Source: Sorangium cellulosum
GTDB taxonomy: Bacteria > Myxococcota_A > Polyangia > Polyangiales > Polyangiaceae
DNA: 64,000 nucleotides
Assembly (NCBI RefSeq): GCF_002950945.1
Contig: NZ_CP012673.1
Coordinates: 2,542,001-2,606,000 of the forward strand
Direction: 5' to 3'
Position 1 is the stretch's first letter, and each line of letters starts with the position of its first letter. The notes under the pieces were generated by a model, which was not told where the DNA came from, made no database searches, and worked only from the letters and a program-made list of their open reading frames with translations. The translations under genes and the position numbers were made by a program. Shown in pieces: positions 25,434 through 32,784 of this stretch.

Positions 25434-26735
25434 ATGGATCCAGCAGTTGCGTTCGACACGGAGAACACGCGCGCGCCCACCTCCCGCGGCCCCGGCCGCG
25501 CTGCGCCGCGCCGCCTCGACGAGGCGCCGTCGCCGGCGCCGACGCCCCTCGCGGTGCGGCCAGCGCCGCCGCACCTGCGCGCGGCCCGGCTCGGGGTCGC
25601 GGCGGCGTTCTTCTCGTACGGGGCGGCGTTCGCGAGCTGGATCGTGCGCATCCCCTCGGTGCGCGAGGCGATCGGGCTGAGCCCGGCCGCGCTCGGCGGC
25701 GCGCTGTTCGGCGCCTCCCTGGGCGCGCTCGTGGCGATGCCGGTGGCGGGCTGGCTGGCCGGGCGCGTCGGCAGCCGGCCGCTCATCCGGGTCGCGCCGC
25801 TCGCGCTCGGGGCGGCGCTCGTGCTCCCCGCGCTCGCGTCGAGCCTGCTCACGCTGACGCTCGCGCTGGTCGCGATGGGCCTCGCGGGCGGGACGTTGAA
25901 CCTCGCCGTCAACGCGCAGGGGGCCGCGGTCGAGCGCGCGTACGGGCGCCCGATCTTCGCGTCGTTTCATGGGCTCTACAGCCTCGGCGGCCTCGCCGGC
26001 GCGGCGCTCGGCGGCGCGCTCATCCAGTGGGGTGTCTCGACCCTGGTCCACCTCGCGGCGGTCGGGGTGGGGATCAGCGCGCTCGCGTGGTGGGCGACGC
26101 GGCACACGTTGTCCGTGACGAAGCCCCCGGCGGCCGCCCCGACCGACGCCGGCAGCCGGCCTGGGCTGCTCGCGCTCGCGCCGCTCGGCGCCATCGCGTT
26201 CTGCGTGCTCGTCGGCGAGGGCGCGATCGCCGACTGGAGCGCCGTCTACCTGCGCGACGTCGTCGGCGCGTCGCCGGCCGCGGCGGCGGCGGGGTATGCC
26301 GCCTTCTCGATCGCGATGACGGGCGGCCGCTTCGTGAGCGACCGGATCGGCGCCGCGCTCGGGCCGCGCCGGCTCGTGTACCTCGGCGGCCTCACGTCGG
26401 CGCTCGGGCTCGGCCTCGCGCTCGTGGTCCCGGGCTTCTGGACGGTGATCCTCGGCTTCGCCGGCGTCGGCGCGGGGTCGTCGGTGGTGTTCCCGATCGC
26501 GCTGCGCGCCGCCAGCGGCGACGGCGGCCCCGGGTCCGAGGCGGCCATCGCGGCGGTCTCGACCGCGGGCTTCCTCGGCTTCCTCGTGGGCCCTCCGCTC
26601 ATCGGCTTGACCGCTTCGTACGTGTCGCTGCGCGGCGCGCTCGTGTGGGTCGTGCTCGCGAGCGCCGTGGTCGCCGTCCTCTCTGCCGCCGTCCAGCGGC
26701 GGCCCGGCGCGCGCGCTGCGGGAGTTGGGCCGTAG
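25434..26735 (+). CDS. major facilitator superfamily transporter
   Basis: 433 residues with 12 probable membrane helices. After a 50-residue Pro/Arg-rich cytoplasmic N-terminus comes LRAARLGVAAAFFSYGAAFA, and the loop GWLAGRVGSRPLIRVAPLAL carries the MFS signature between helices 2 and 3. It resembles the YbjJ/sugar-efflux-like branch (ALNLAV-like NLAVNAQGAAVE and FHGLYSLGGLAGAALGG). GAGGAAG lies 7 bases before the ATG. It is divergent from the LysR regulator. Substrate unknown; efflux of a small molecule is a reasonable inference. Confidence 0.88.
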   Translation: MDPAVAFDTENTRAPTSRGPGRAAPRRLDEAPSPAPTPLAVRPAPPHLRAARLGVAAAFFSYGAAFASWIVRIPSVREAIGLSPAALGGALFGASLGALVAMPVAGWLAGRVGSRPLIRVAPLALGAALVLPALASSLLTLTLALVAMGLAGGTLNLAVNAQGAAVERAYGRPIFASFHGLYSLGGLAGAALGGALIQWGVSTLVHLAAVGVGISALAWWATRHTLSVTKPPAAAPTDAGSRPGLLALAPLGAIAFCVLVGEGAIADWSAVYLRDVVGASPAAAAAGYAAFSIAMTGGRFVSDRIGAALGPRRLVYLGGLTSALGLGLALVVPGFWTVILGFAGVGAGSSVVFPIALRAASGDGGPGSEAAIAAVSTAGFLGFLVGPPLIGLTASYVSLRGALVWVVLASAVVAVLSAAVQRRPGARAAGVGP

Positions 26736-26818
26736 CTCTGCCCGGCGAAACCTGCTACGCGTGGTCGATGGGCCGCGCCGGGAGTCGCGGCACGGCGACC
26801 TTGAAAGGCGTACAACCG

Positions 26819-27037
26819 ATGGCGAGCAAGGCCCTCTTGGATAAGGTCGTAGCGGCGAAGCGGGACATCACCGAGGCAGAGAACGACCTCGAGAAGGTCC
26901 TCCGGGACATACAAGTCGCCCCGCGCGCAGACAAGACGACGATCAGCAAGGTCGTCGAGGACGCGTTCACGAAGCTGAGGGCCGTGAAGGCGAACCTGAT
27001 CGAGCTGGAGGCCCTGGTCACGACCGACGACCCGTGA
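26819..27037 (+). CDS. small coiled-coil-like protein
   Basis: 72 residues beginning MASKALLDKVVAAKRDITEA. Nearly the whole chain is predicted helix with heptad-like spacing of Leu/Val/Ile and many Lys/Asp/Glu, so it may dimerise as a coiled coil. AAAGGCG lies about 9 bases before the ATG. It lies 83 bases past the MFS gene on the same strand and is followed by the CGCCAAGG palindrome. The balanced charge pattern differs from the Arg/Pro-rich chance frames around it, which supports a real gene. No family is recognised. Confidence 0.62.
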   Translation: MASKALLDKVVAAKRDITEAENDLEKVLRDIQVAPRADKTTISKVVEDAFTKLRAVKANLIELEALVTTDDP

Positions 27038-27072
27038 GCCGCGCCTGCCTCCCTGAAACGAGCAGAAGTTCG

Positions 27073-27154
27073 AAACGCCAAGGCGCCAAGGGCGCCAAGA
27101 ACGCCAAGAAGAGAATATCTTGGCGTCCTTGGCGCCTTGGCGTCCTTGGCGTTT
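27073..27154. repeat. CGCCAAGG palindromic repeat, copy 2
   Basis: The left arm has four CGCCAAG units, the right arm four CTTGGCG units, with a short loop (about 8 bases) and AAAC/GTTTT ends. It lies between the convergent ends of the 72-residue protein and the GMC oxidoreductase, where a two-way terminator would be expected. Same family as 2464 and 32662. Confidence 0.75.
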
Positions 27155-27185
27155 TATTTCTCGCTCGATCAACGTGACCGCCGCT

Positions 27186-28787
27186 CTAACGTGGCGCGCC
27201 GGCGAAAGCCGGGTTCTCCCGCCTGGGGGGCATCCTGCTCATCGCGCGCTCGGCCATCGCGGTGATGGTCAGCGAGGGGTTCACGCCCAGGTTCGAGGGC
27301 ACCATCGAGCCGTCGACCACATACAGGTCCTCGTACCCGAACACCTGATTCCTCTCATCGATCACCCCGTGCTCCGCGTCCGCCGCGATCGCGCACCCGC
27401 CAAGGATGTGCGCCGTGGTCGGCACGTTGAGCACCGCCTCGTTGATGGCGTTGCGCGGCGTCCCGTTCATCAGCACGCCGAGCCGCCTGCCGACCTCGTT
27501 CGCGATGGGGATATACGCCGGCGGCTTCGGCTGGTCCGGCGGCCGGTGGGTGGTCATGCGGCCGCGACGCCAGACGAGCTGCATGTAGTTGTCCACCGTC
27601 TGCATCACGAGCAGGATCGTCGAGCGCCTCGCGAACTTGAAGGGCAGGAGCGCGAAGATCATGTCGATGGGGTGAAGGAGCCGCCGCCCCAGCCAGCGCA
27701 GCCAGCGCGGAAGACCCGGCTTGTCGTCCGTGAGCACCGTTCCCAGCGCGCCCATCACGTCGGAGCCGGCCGGGTACCGCACCGGCTCGATGTGCGTGCG
27801 CGCGTCCGGATAGATCCCGCTCGTGATCGCGATACCCCGCGAATAGTCCACGCGATCGTCCCTGGCCGTGACCCCGAGGATGACCTCGCTGTTGGTGCGC
27901 ACGTAATTGCCCAGCTGCGGTGACAGCCGGGGCAGCCGGCCCTCCGCCCTCGCGGCGAGCAGGAGCTTCACCGTGCCGAGCACGCCGGCGCTGAGCACCA
28001 CCCCCCGCGCCCGGAGCTTGCGGCGCCGCTTCCTCCAGAGCGCGGTCGAGCGCTCCAGGGTGAGCTCGTACCCTCCGCCCGGCAGCGCCTCGATGGCGGT
28101 GACCATCGTCTCGGGCTGGATGGTGCAGCCCTTCTTCTCGGCGAGATAAAGGTAGTTGAGGTCGAGCGTGTTCTTGGCGCCGAAGCGGCAGCCCACCATG
28201 CAGCCGCCGCAATGTACACACGTCGCGCGCTCCGGGCCCTCGCCGCCGAAGAACGGGTCGGGCACGCGCTGCCCCTCCGCCTCGCCCTCCTTCGCGAAGA
28301 GCACGGCCACGTTCGTGACGTGAAACGTGTCCCCGCGGCCCATCTCCTCGGCGATCTCCCGGAGCTGCCGGTCCGCCGGCCAGAGCTTCGGGTTCGCGGT
28401 CACGCCGAGCATACGCTTCGCGATCTCGTAGAACGGCATCAGCTCGTCGCGCCAGCTCCTGCCGGCCGGCCAGCCCGGGCTGGTGAACGCCTCGGGCGGG
28501 GGAACCAGCAGGGTGCTGGCGTAGACCAGCGAGCCGCCGCCCACGCCCGCGCCCGAGAGGATCAGCGTATCCCGGAGCAAGGTCAGCCGCTGGATTCCGT
28601 GACAGAGCAGCCTGGGCGCCCAGAGGAACTTCCGTACATTCCAGTTCGTCTTCGGGAAATCCTCCTTCTTCCAGCGCTTGCCGCACTCGAGCACGGTGAC
28701 CTTGTAGCCCTTCTCGGTCAGGCGCAGCGCGGACACGCTGCCCCCGAAACCCGAGCCCACGATGGCGAAGTCGACGTCAAACTCCAT
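27186..28787 (-). CDS. GMC-family FAD oxidoreductase (cholesterol-oxidase-like)
   Basis: 533 residues. The FAD-binding motif VDFAIVGSGFGGSVSALRL is at the N-terminus, LSGAGVGGGSLVYA (the second FAD loop) follows, and the C-terminal signature region HILGGCAIAADAEHG with VVDGSMVPSNLGVNPSLTI closes the fold. A cysteine cluster CVHCGGCMVGCRFGAKNTLD at about 200-220 is typical of the cholesterol-oxidase/GMC branch in actinobacteria and myxobacteria. Such enzymes oxidise alcohols or sterols using FAD. GAGGAGCAGG lies before the ATG at 28787, which is preferred over a start 18 codons upstream. Substrate is not determined. Confidence 0.88.
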   Translation of the reverse strand: MEFDVDFAIVGSGFGGSVSALRLTEKGYKVTVLECGKRWKKEDFPKTNWNVRKFLWAPRLLCHGIQRLTLLRDTLILSGAGVGGGSLVYASTLLVPPPEAFTSPGWPAGRSWRDELMPFYEIAKRMLGVTANPKLWPADRQLREIAEEMGRGDTFHVTNVAVLFAKEGEAEGQRVPDPFFGGEGPERATCVHCGGCMVGCRFGAKNTLDLNYLYLAEKKGCTIQPETMVTAIEALPGGGYELTLERSTALWRKRRRKLRARGVVLSAGVLGTVKLLLAARAEGRLPRLSPQLGNYVRTNSEVILGVTARDDRVDYSRGIAITSGIYPDARTHIEPVRYPAGSDVMGALGTVLTDDKPGLPRWLRWLGRRLLHPIDMIFALLPFKFARRSTILLVMQTVDNYMQLVWRRGRMTTHRPPDQPKPPAYIPIANEVGRRLGVLMNGTPRNAINEAVLNVPTTAHILGGCAIAADAEHGVIDERNQVFGYEDLYVVDGSMVPSNLGVNPSLTITAMAERAMSRMPPRRENPAFAGAPR

Positions 28788-28845
28788 GCGCACCTGCTCC
28801 TCGGGAGGAGTATGGCGCAGCGCTCCTCGGGAGCACACCATCGTG

Positions 28846-28870
28846 CGGGGCCCGCGCGCGTCGGGCCCCG
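28846..28870 (-). terminator. 9-bp-stem GC hairpin
   Basis: Perfect arms CGGGGCCCG and CGGGCCCCG with a 7-base loop, 45 bases past the stop of the lipoprotein gene on the minus strand and before the GMC oxidoreductase gene. It probably terminates the lipoprotein transcript. Confidence 0.5.
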
Positions 28871-28914
28871 GCGCGGCACGCCGCTGCGCCCGCGCCGCGC
28901 GCGCGGGCCGGCGC

Positions 28915-29754
28915 TCAGGGCGTGGGCACGGCGCTGACGATGTACTCGACCGCGAGGCCGAAATTGCAGGCGCCGCTGAGGTCGTACTTCTTGATGTAAA
29001 GGTCGTTGGTGACGGTCAGGTCGCCGACCTCGGCGCTCTCTCCGTGGGCGATCGAGACGGCGGGTTTGCCTTCCGCCTCCACGATCATCGTGAGCTCCTC
29101 GGTGCCGCAGCCGTCATAGTCGTTGTAACACTCGCGCTCGCCCTGGCTGATGGTGAGGCCGATCGGGTCGTTCTCACCCACGGCGGCCACGAGCTCTCCG
29201 TCGCGCTCGAGGCGGAGATGGATGAGCTTTTCTCCCCACTCGAACTCTTCGTCGGTGGAGAAGTCGACGTCGAGGGTGTCGCCGACCGCGACGGCGCTGG
29301 ACGCGAAGCCCGGGGCCGCGAGGCCCAGGGTGAGCGCGTTCCCGGTCGCGTCGGCGAGGTCGATCATGACCTCAGGCGCGGCGCGCCCGAGCTTGTACCG
29401 GAAATTGCTGTCGCCCGTGCAAGGCTCCTCCGCGCCGGGCGGGCGCACGGCCGTCACCGTCCCGGAGAACACGAACGTCCGCGGCGCGCTCGTGCCCTCC
29501 GCGGGAGGATCCCGGTAGGCGCACGCGAAGACCTTGGACTCGTGTGGTTCGCAGGCAGGACCGCCGGGGTCGCCGCCGCCTCCGCCGGTGCCTCCGGTGC
29601 CGCCGCCTCCGGTGCCGCCGCCTCCGGTGCCGCCGGTGCCACCGCCGCCAGCGCCGGTGCCGCCGCCGCTGTCGAGGTTGATGCTGCACGCGGAGAGGGT
29701 GACGAGGAACGTCAGGAGTGTCGCAAGGAGAGGTAAGCTGGTTCGATGGTGCAT
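28915..29754 (-). CDS. lipoprotein of unknown function
   Basis: 279 residues. A signal peptide ends with the lipobox LSAC (Cys23). A Gly/Thr-rich linker (units of GGTGG) runs to about residue 65. The remaining domain is acidic and beta-rich with several cysteines (CEPHESKVFAC, ECYNDYDGCGTEE, GACNFG). I do not recognise it. It is probably anchored to the outer or inner membrane and exposed to the periplasm or surface. The downstream hairpin at 28846 and a 170-base upstream gap indicate a single-gene unit. Confidence 0.78.
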   Translation of the reverse strand: MHHRTSLPLLATLLTFLVTLSACSINLDSGGGTGAGGGGTGGTGGGGTGGGGTGGTGGGGGDPGGPACEPHESKVFACAYRDPPAEGTSAPRTFVFSGTVTAVRPPGAEEPCTGDSNFRYKLGRAAPEVMIDLADATGNALTLGLAAPGFASSAVAVGDTLDVDFSTDEEFEWGEKLIHLRLERDGELVAAVGENDPIGLTISQGERECYNDYDGCGTEELTMIVEAEGKPAVSIAHGESAEVGDLTVTNDLYIKKYDLSGACNFGLAVEYIVSAVPTP

Positions 29755-29925
29755 TCCTTCACCTGGAGCACAACCTGTGCCATGCCAGGTGATGTGCCGT
29801 CACGCTGGCCCTGTCCTTGCCATACAGGGCCAGAACCGCGCCGGGGGCCGCGTGGATCCACGGCGCCCGGCCAGGTTCAATCTGTGCCATCCTGTGCAAT
29901 CTGACACACTCCGTGAAGGTAGATC

Positions 29926-30681
29926 ATGCGCCAGACGCCGACCGACTCCGCCCTCGATTTCGCCGCCCTCGATCCGGGCGCGCTGCCGCCCGTGCTCGTC
30001 GAGCAGGCGCGCCTCGTCTGGGCCGACCGCGTGCGCACCGAGTACCAGTCCATCCAGATCGCAACGCGTTTCCTCGGCGAGTGCCTCGCGGCGGGCGAGC
30101 CGCTCGACGTCTCCCGCGCCGTCGCGGAGACCATCGACGAGGAGGTCCGCCACGCGGAGCTGTGCGGCCGCATGTGCGCCGCGCTCGGGGGCCGCGTCCC
30201 CGCGCCGCGCGAGGTCGCCGCGCCGCTCGCGGATCTGCGCGAGGTGCCGCTCGACGAGCGTGTGCTCGCGAGCGCCATCTCGCTCTTCCTGGTCGCCGAG
30301 GCGTTCTCGGTCGGCTACCTCCTCGACCTCGAGGCACGCGCGGATCACCCGGTCACGCGCGCCGTGCTCGGCGCGATCGCGGGCGACGAGGCGGAGCACG
30401 AGGCCTTCGGCCCCGAGCTCGTCGCGCGCAAGCTCCGCGACCTCCCCCCGGCGAAGCGGGCCGCGTGGCGCGGGTTCACGGGGCGGATCGTGCGCGGGCA
30501 CCTCGACCGCGCCGAGCAGGTCCTCTCGCGCCTCCCGGCCGAGGACCGGTCGCTCGACCGCTGGCCCGAGCCCGAGCGGGCGACCCTCGGGCTGCTCGGC
30601 GAGGCCCGGCTCGCGCTGCTCTGCCAGCGGACCTACAAGGAGCGGCTCGCGCCCACGCTGGAGAAGCTCGGGCTCGGCTGA
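29926..30681 (+). CDS. ferritin-like di-iron domain protein
   Basis: 251 residues. Helical protein with the spaced iron ligands of the ferritin-like fold: a Glu in RTEYQSIQIATRF, EEVRHAE (ExxH), a Glu in FLVAEAFSVGY and DEAEHEAFG (ExxH). Such proteins bind two irons and act as oxidases, hydroxylases or iron stores. GAAGG lies 7 bases before the ATG. The gene converges on the PAS-STAS gene. It is a single-gene unit; the reaction is unknown. The metal site looks complete. Confidence 0.82.
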   Translation: MRQTPTDSALDFAALDPGALPPVLVEQARLVWADRVRTEYQSIQIATRFLGECLAAGEPLDVSRAVAETIDEEVRHAELCGRMCAALGGRVPAPREVAAPLADLREVPLDERVLASAISLFLVAEAFSVGYLLDLEARADHPVTRAVLGAIAGDEAEHEAFGPELVARKLRDLPPAKRAAWRGFTGRIVRGHLDRAEQVLSRLPAEDRSLDRWPEPERATLGLLGEARLALLCQRTYKERLAPTLEKLGLG

Positions 30682-30702
30682 GCGGCCGCGCGGGCCCTCT
30701 GC

Positions 30703-31935
30703 TCACTTCACGGGCGCGCCGCCGGCCTCGCCCGCCGCGGCCATGCGCCGCATGCAGAGCCTGAGGCCGGCGCGCAGGTTGCCCACCGTCGTGACGCCGG
30801 AGAGGTCGACCCCGAGCGCGATCATCGTCTGGGCGACGTTCGACCGGATCCCCGTGATGATCCCCTCCGCGCCGAGCAGCCGGATGGCGGCGACCATCTC
30901 GAGGAGGTGCCGGGCCGTCTCCGTATCGACCGCATCGACGCCGGTGAGATCGAGGATCGCATACCGAGCGTCCTTGCTCACGATCGCCGAGAGCAGGTTA
31001 TCCATCATCTCGGAGAGCCGCAGGCTGTCCACCACGCCCACCAGCGGGAGGGTCAGCACCTTGTCCCACACCTCGATGATGGGCGCCGAGAGATCGCGGA
31101 TGACCTTCTGCTGCTTCTCGATGAGCTGGAGCTTCGCCCGGAGCTCGATCTCTTTCTGCCTCGCCTCGGAGGCGTTCAGGGTGATGCTGATCGCGCCGTC
31201 GGGCTCCCCGCGCGCGTCGCGCACCGGGAGATACCATGTCTCCCAGCTCGCGCCCTGCACGTCGGTGACGTCTCGCGCGGCTTCCCCTGCGAGCGCACGG
31301 CGCATGCCCCACGACGCCTCCATGTCGCTGCTGTAGAGCTCGAGGATGTTCGCGCCGAGGAGCTGCCCCGGCTTGACGCCGATGGCCTCCGTCCCCTTGC
31401 CGTCCTGGAACGTGATGACCCCCTCGCGATCGTACTTGCACACGACGATCGGCAAATGGTCGAGGATGGCCCGGAGGAGCTGCTGCGCCACCCCGGGCTC
31501 CGCCCCGGCGGGGGCCCGCGTCGAGGTGTCCTGTTCGACGTGATGCCCTGCGCAACGCCCCACGTAACGCCCCACGTAGACCGCGCGCGCCGGCCGCCCG
31601 GACCCGTCGCGGAGGGGATGCTGGGCCCACGCGACCACGATCTCGCTCCCGTCCTTCCGCGCGCTCTCGCAGCGATGCGGCGCGCCGCTGCCGTCCTCGG
31701 CGAGGCGCCGGAAGGCCTCCTGGCCGCCGCGGCCCGACAGCGTGCCCAGCAGGCTGCGTCCGAGCACCTCCTCCGCCGTGTACCCGAAGAGGTGCGCTGC
31801 CCCTTCGCTCCATCCGGCGATCACCGGATCGCGGAGATCGCCAGAGGCCTCGATGAGCGCGAGCGGCGCCGCCTCCTCGTGCGAGGCGCGGATCTCCGCC
31901 TCAGCCGCGTCGACCGGCTTCTCGTCCCCCACCAT
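30703..31935 (-). CDS. PAS-PAS-STAS signalling protein (RsbR-like)
   Basis: 410 residues from the ATG at 31935, which has AAGGG 5 bases upstream (an ATG at 31947 would add 4 residues). Two PAS domains are visible: about 25-125 (VIAGWSEGAAHLFGYTAEEV) and 160-265 (LLRAILDHLPIVVCKYDREG). A linker helix leads to a C-terminal STAS domain (about 285-400) with KVIRDLSAPIIEVWDKVLTL and ILDLTGVDAVDTETARHLLE. This layout is that of RsbR, a stressosome scaffold phosphorylated by RsbT on threonines in the STAS domain. No rsbS or rsbT is adjacent. The protein likely senses a signal through PAS and passes it by phosphorylation of Thr. Confidence 0.88.
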   Translation of the reverse strand: MVGDEKPVDAAEAEIRASHEEAAPLALIEASGDLRDPVIAGWSEGAAHLFGYTAEEVLGRSLLGTLSGRGGQEAFRRLAEDGSGAPHRCESARKDGSEIVVAWAQHPLRDGSGRPARAVYVGRYVGRCAGHHVEQDTSTRAPAGAEPGVAQQLLRAILDHLPIVVCKYDREGVITFQDGKGTEAIGVKPGQLLGANILELYSSDMEASWGMRRALAGEAARDVTDVQGASWETWYLPVRDARGEPDGAISITLNASEARQKEIELRAKLQLIEKQQKVIRDLSAPIIEVWDKVLTLPLVGVVDSLRLSEMMDNLLSAIVSKDARYAILDLTGVDAVDTETARHLLEMVAAIRLLGAEGIITGIRSNVAQTMIALGVDLSGVTTVGNLRAGLRLCMRRMAAAGEAGGAPVK

Positions 31936-32216
31936 GAGACCCTTCATACCGCGCGTGCACGCCGCGCGTCGAGCGTTTGTTGACCCTCACCTCGAAGCAG
32001 GGTGAGCCATCACGGCAATGGGCTCACACCTCCAGACGAGCCCGCCTGAACCGCCCGGCGCACGAGCTTCTCGGCGAGCGCGGCAATTCCGCCGCCGATG
32101 CTCGGAGCGCGCTCCGGGAGGCCAGTGCGTAAAGCGGCTCACCCGCGCGAGGCCGGACCCGCGCTGCGCGAGCGCCCGAGCTTGCGAGGGCCGGCTGGCC
32201 CTCCTAGTCTCTGCTC

Positions 32217-32600
32217 GTGAAGTACTGTCCTCATCGCGCCTGCCCGCACCGGCAGCGTGTCGGCGCGCCCGCGGAGTTCCTGGATCACGTGTCGAGCTGC
32301 AGCGACTGCAAGACACCGCTGGTCGACTCCGAGCGTGAGGCGATCGAGGGCATCGCGCCCCCGTCCGGCGATCCTTATCGAGGTCCGGCCGGGCGCACGA
32401 CGGCCGCGGTGGTCCGCCGGCACAGGCCCGGCGGCAACGACGTCGCGATCGGAGCGGCCCTCCTGCTCGTCGGCCTCTGGTTCACCGGCCTCACCTACAT
32501 GAACGGCTCCAGCCATGGGACGTACATCGTCGCCCTGGGCCCGATGATCTACGGCGCGATTCGCCTCCTCCGCGGGCTCCGCGAGAGGGCGGCGGGCTGA
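32217..32600 (+). CDS. zinc-ribbon protein with two membrane helices
   Basis: 127 residues beginning MKYCPHRACPHRQRVGAPAE. Cys/His pairs CPHRACPH and CSDC (residues 4-11 and about 28-31) look like a zinc-ribbon. A flexible basic linker precedes two hydrophobic segments (VAIGAALLLVGLWFTGLTYM and YIVALGPMIYGAIRLLRGL). The layout is that of small membrane proteins with an N-terminal zinc finger, of unknown function. It is divergent from the PAS-STAS gene, with the third CGCCAAGG palindrome beyond its stop. Confidence 0.72.
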   Translation: MKYCPHRACPHRQRVGAPAEFLDHVSSCSDCKTPLVDSEREAIEGIAPPSGDPYRGPAGRTTAAVVRRHRPGGNDVAIGAALLLVGLWFTGLTYMNGSSHGTYIVALGPMIYGAIRLLRGLRERAAG

Positions 32601-32661
32601 TCCCACCCAGGACTGCTGACAGGCGGAGCTAGAACACCGATCACGTTGAGGAACGAGAGAT

Positions 32662-32742
32662 GAACCGCCAAGGCGCCAAGGGCGCCAAGGGCGCCAAGAT
32701 ATTTTCTTCTCCTTCTTGGCGTCCTTGGCGCCTTGGCGGTTC
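32662..32742. repeat. CGCCAAGG palindromic repeat, copy 3
   Basis: The left arm has four CGCCAAG units starting GAACCG; the right arm has three CTTGGCG units ending CGGTTC; the loop is AT/CT-rich. It lies between the convergent ends of the zinc-ribbon protein and the large kinase, as copy 2 does. Same family as 2464 and 27073. Confidence 0.75.
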
Positions 32743-32784
32743 GAAAATCTGCTCGTTTCAGACGGGTTCAACCCGTTTGTCGCT

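Noticed and set aside
32735..32760. tRNA-like GGTTCGAAAATC sequence
   Set aside because: It resembles a T-loop by chance at the end of palindrome copy 3; no acceptor stem, anticodon stem or other tRNA parts are present.
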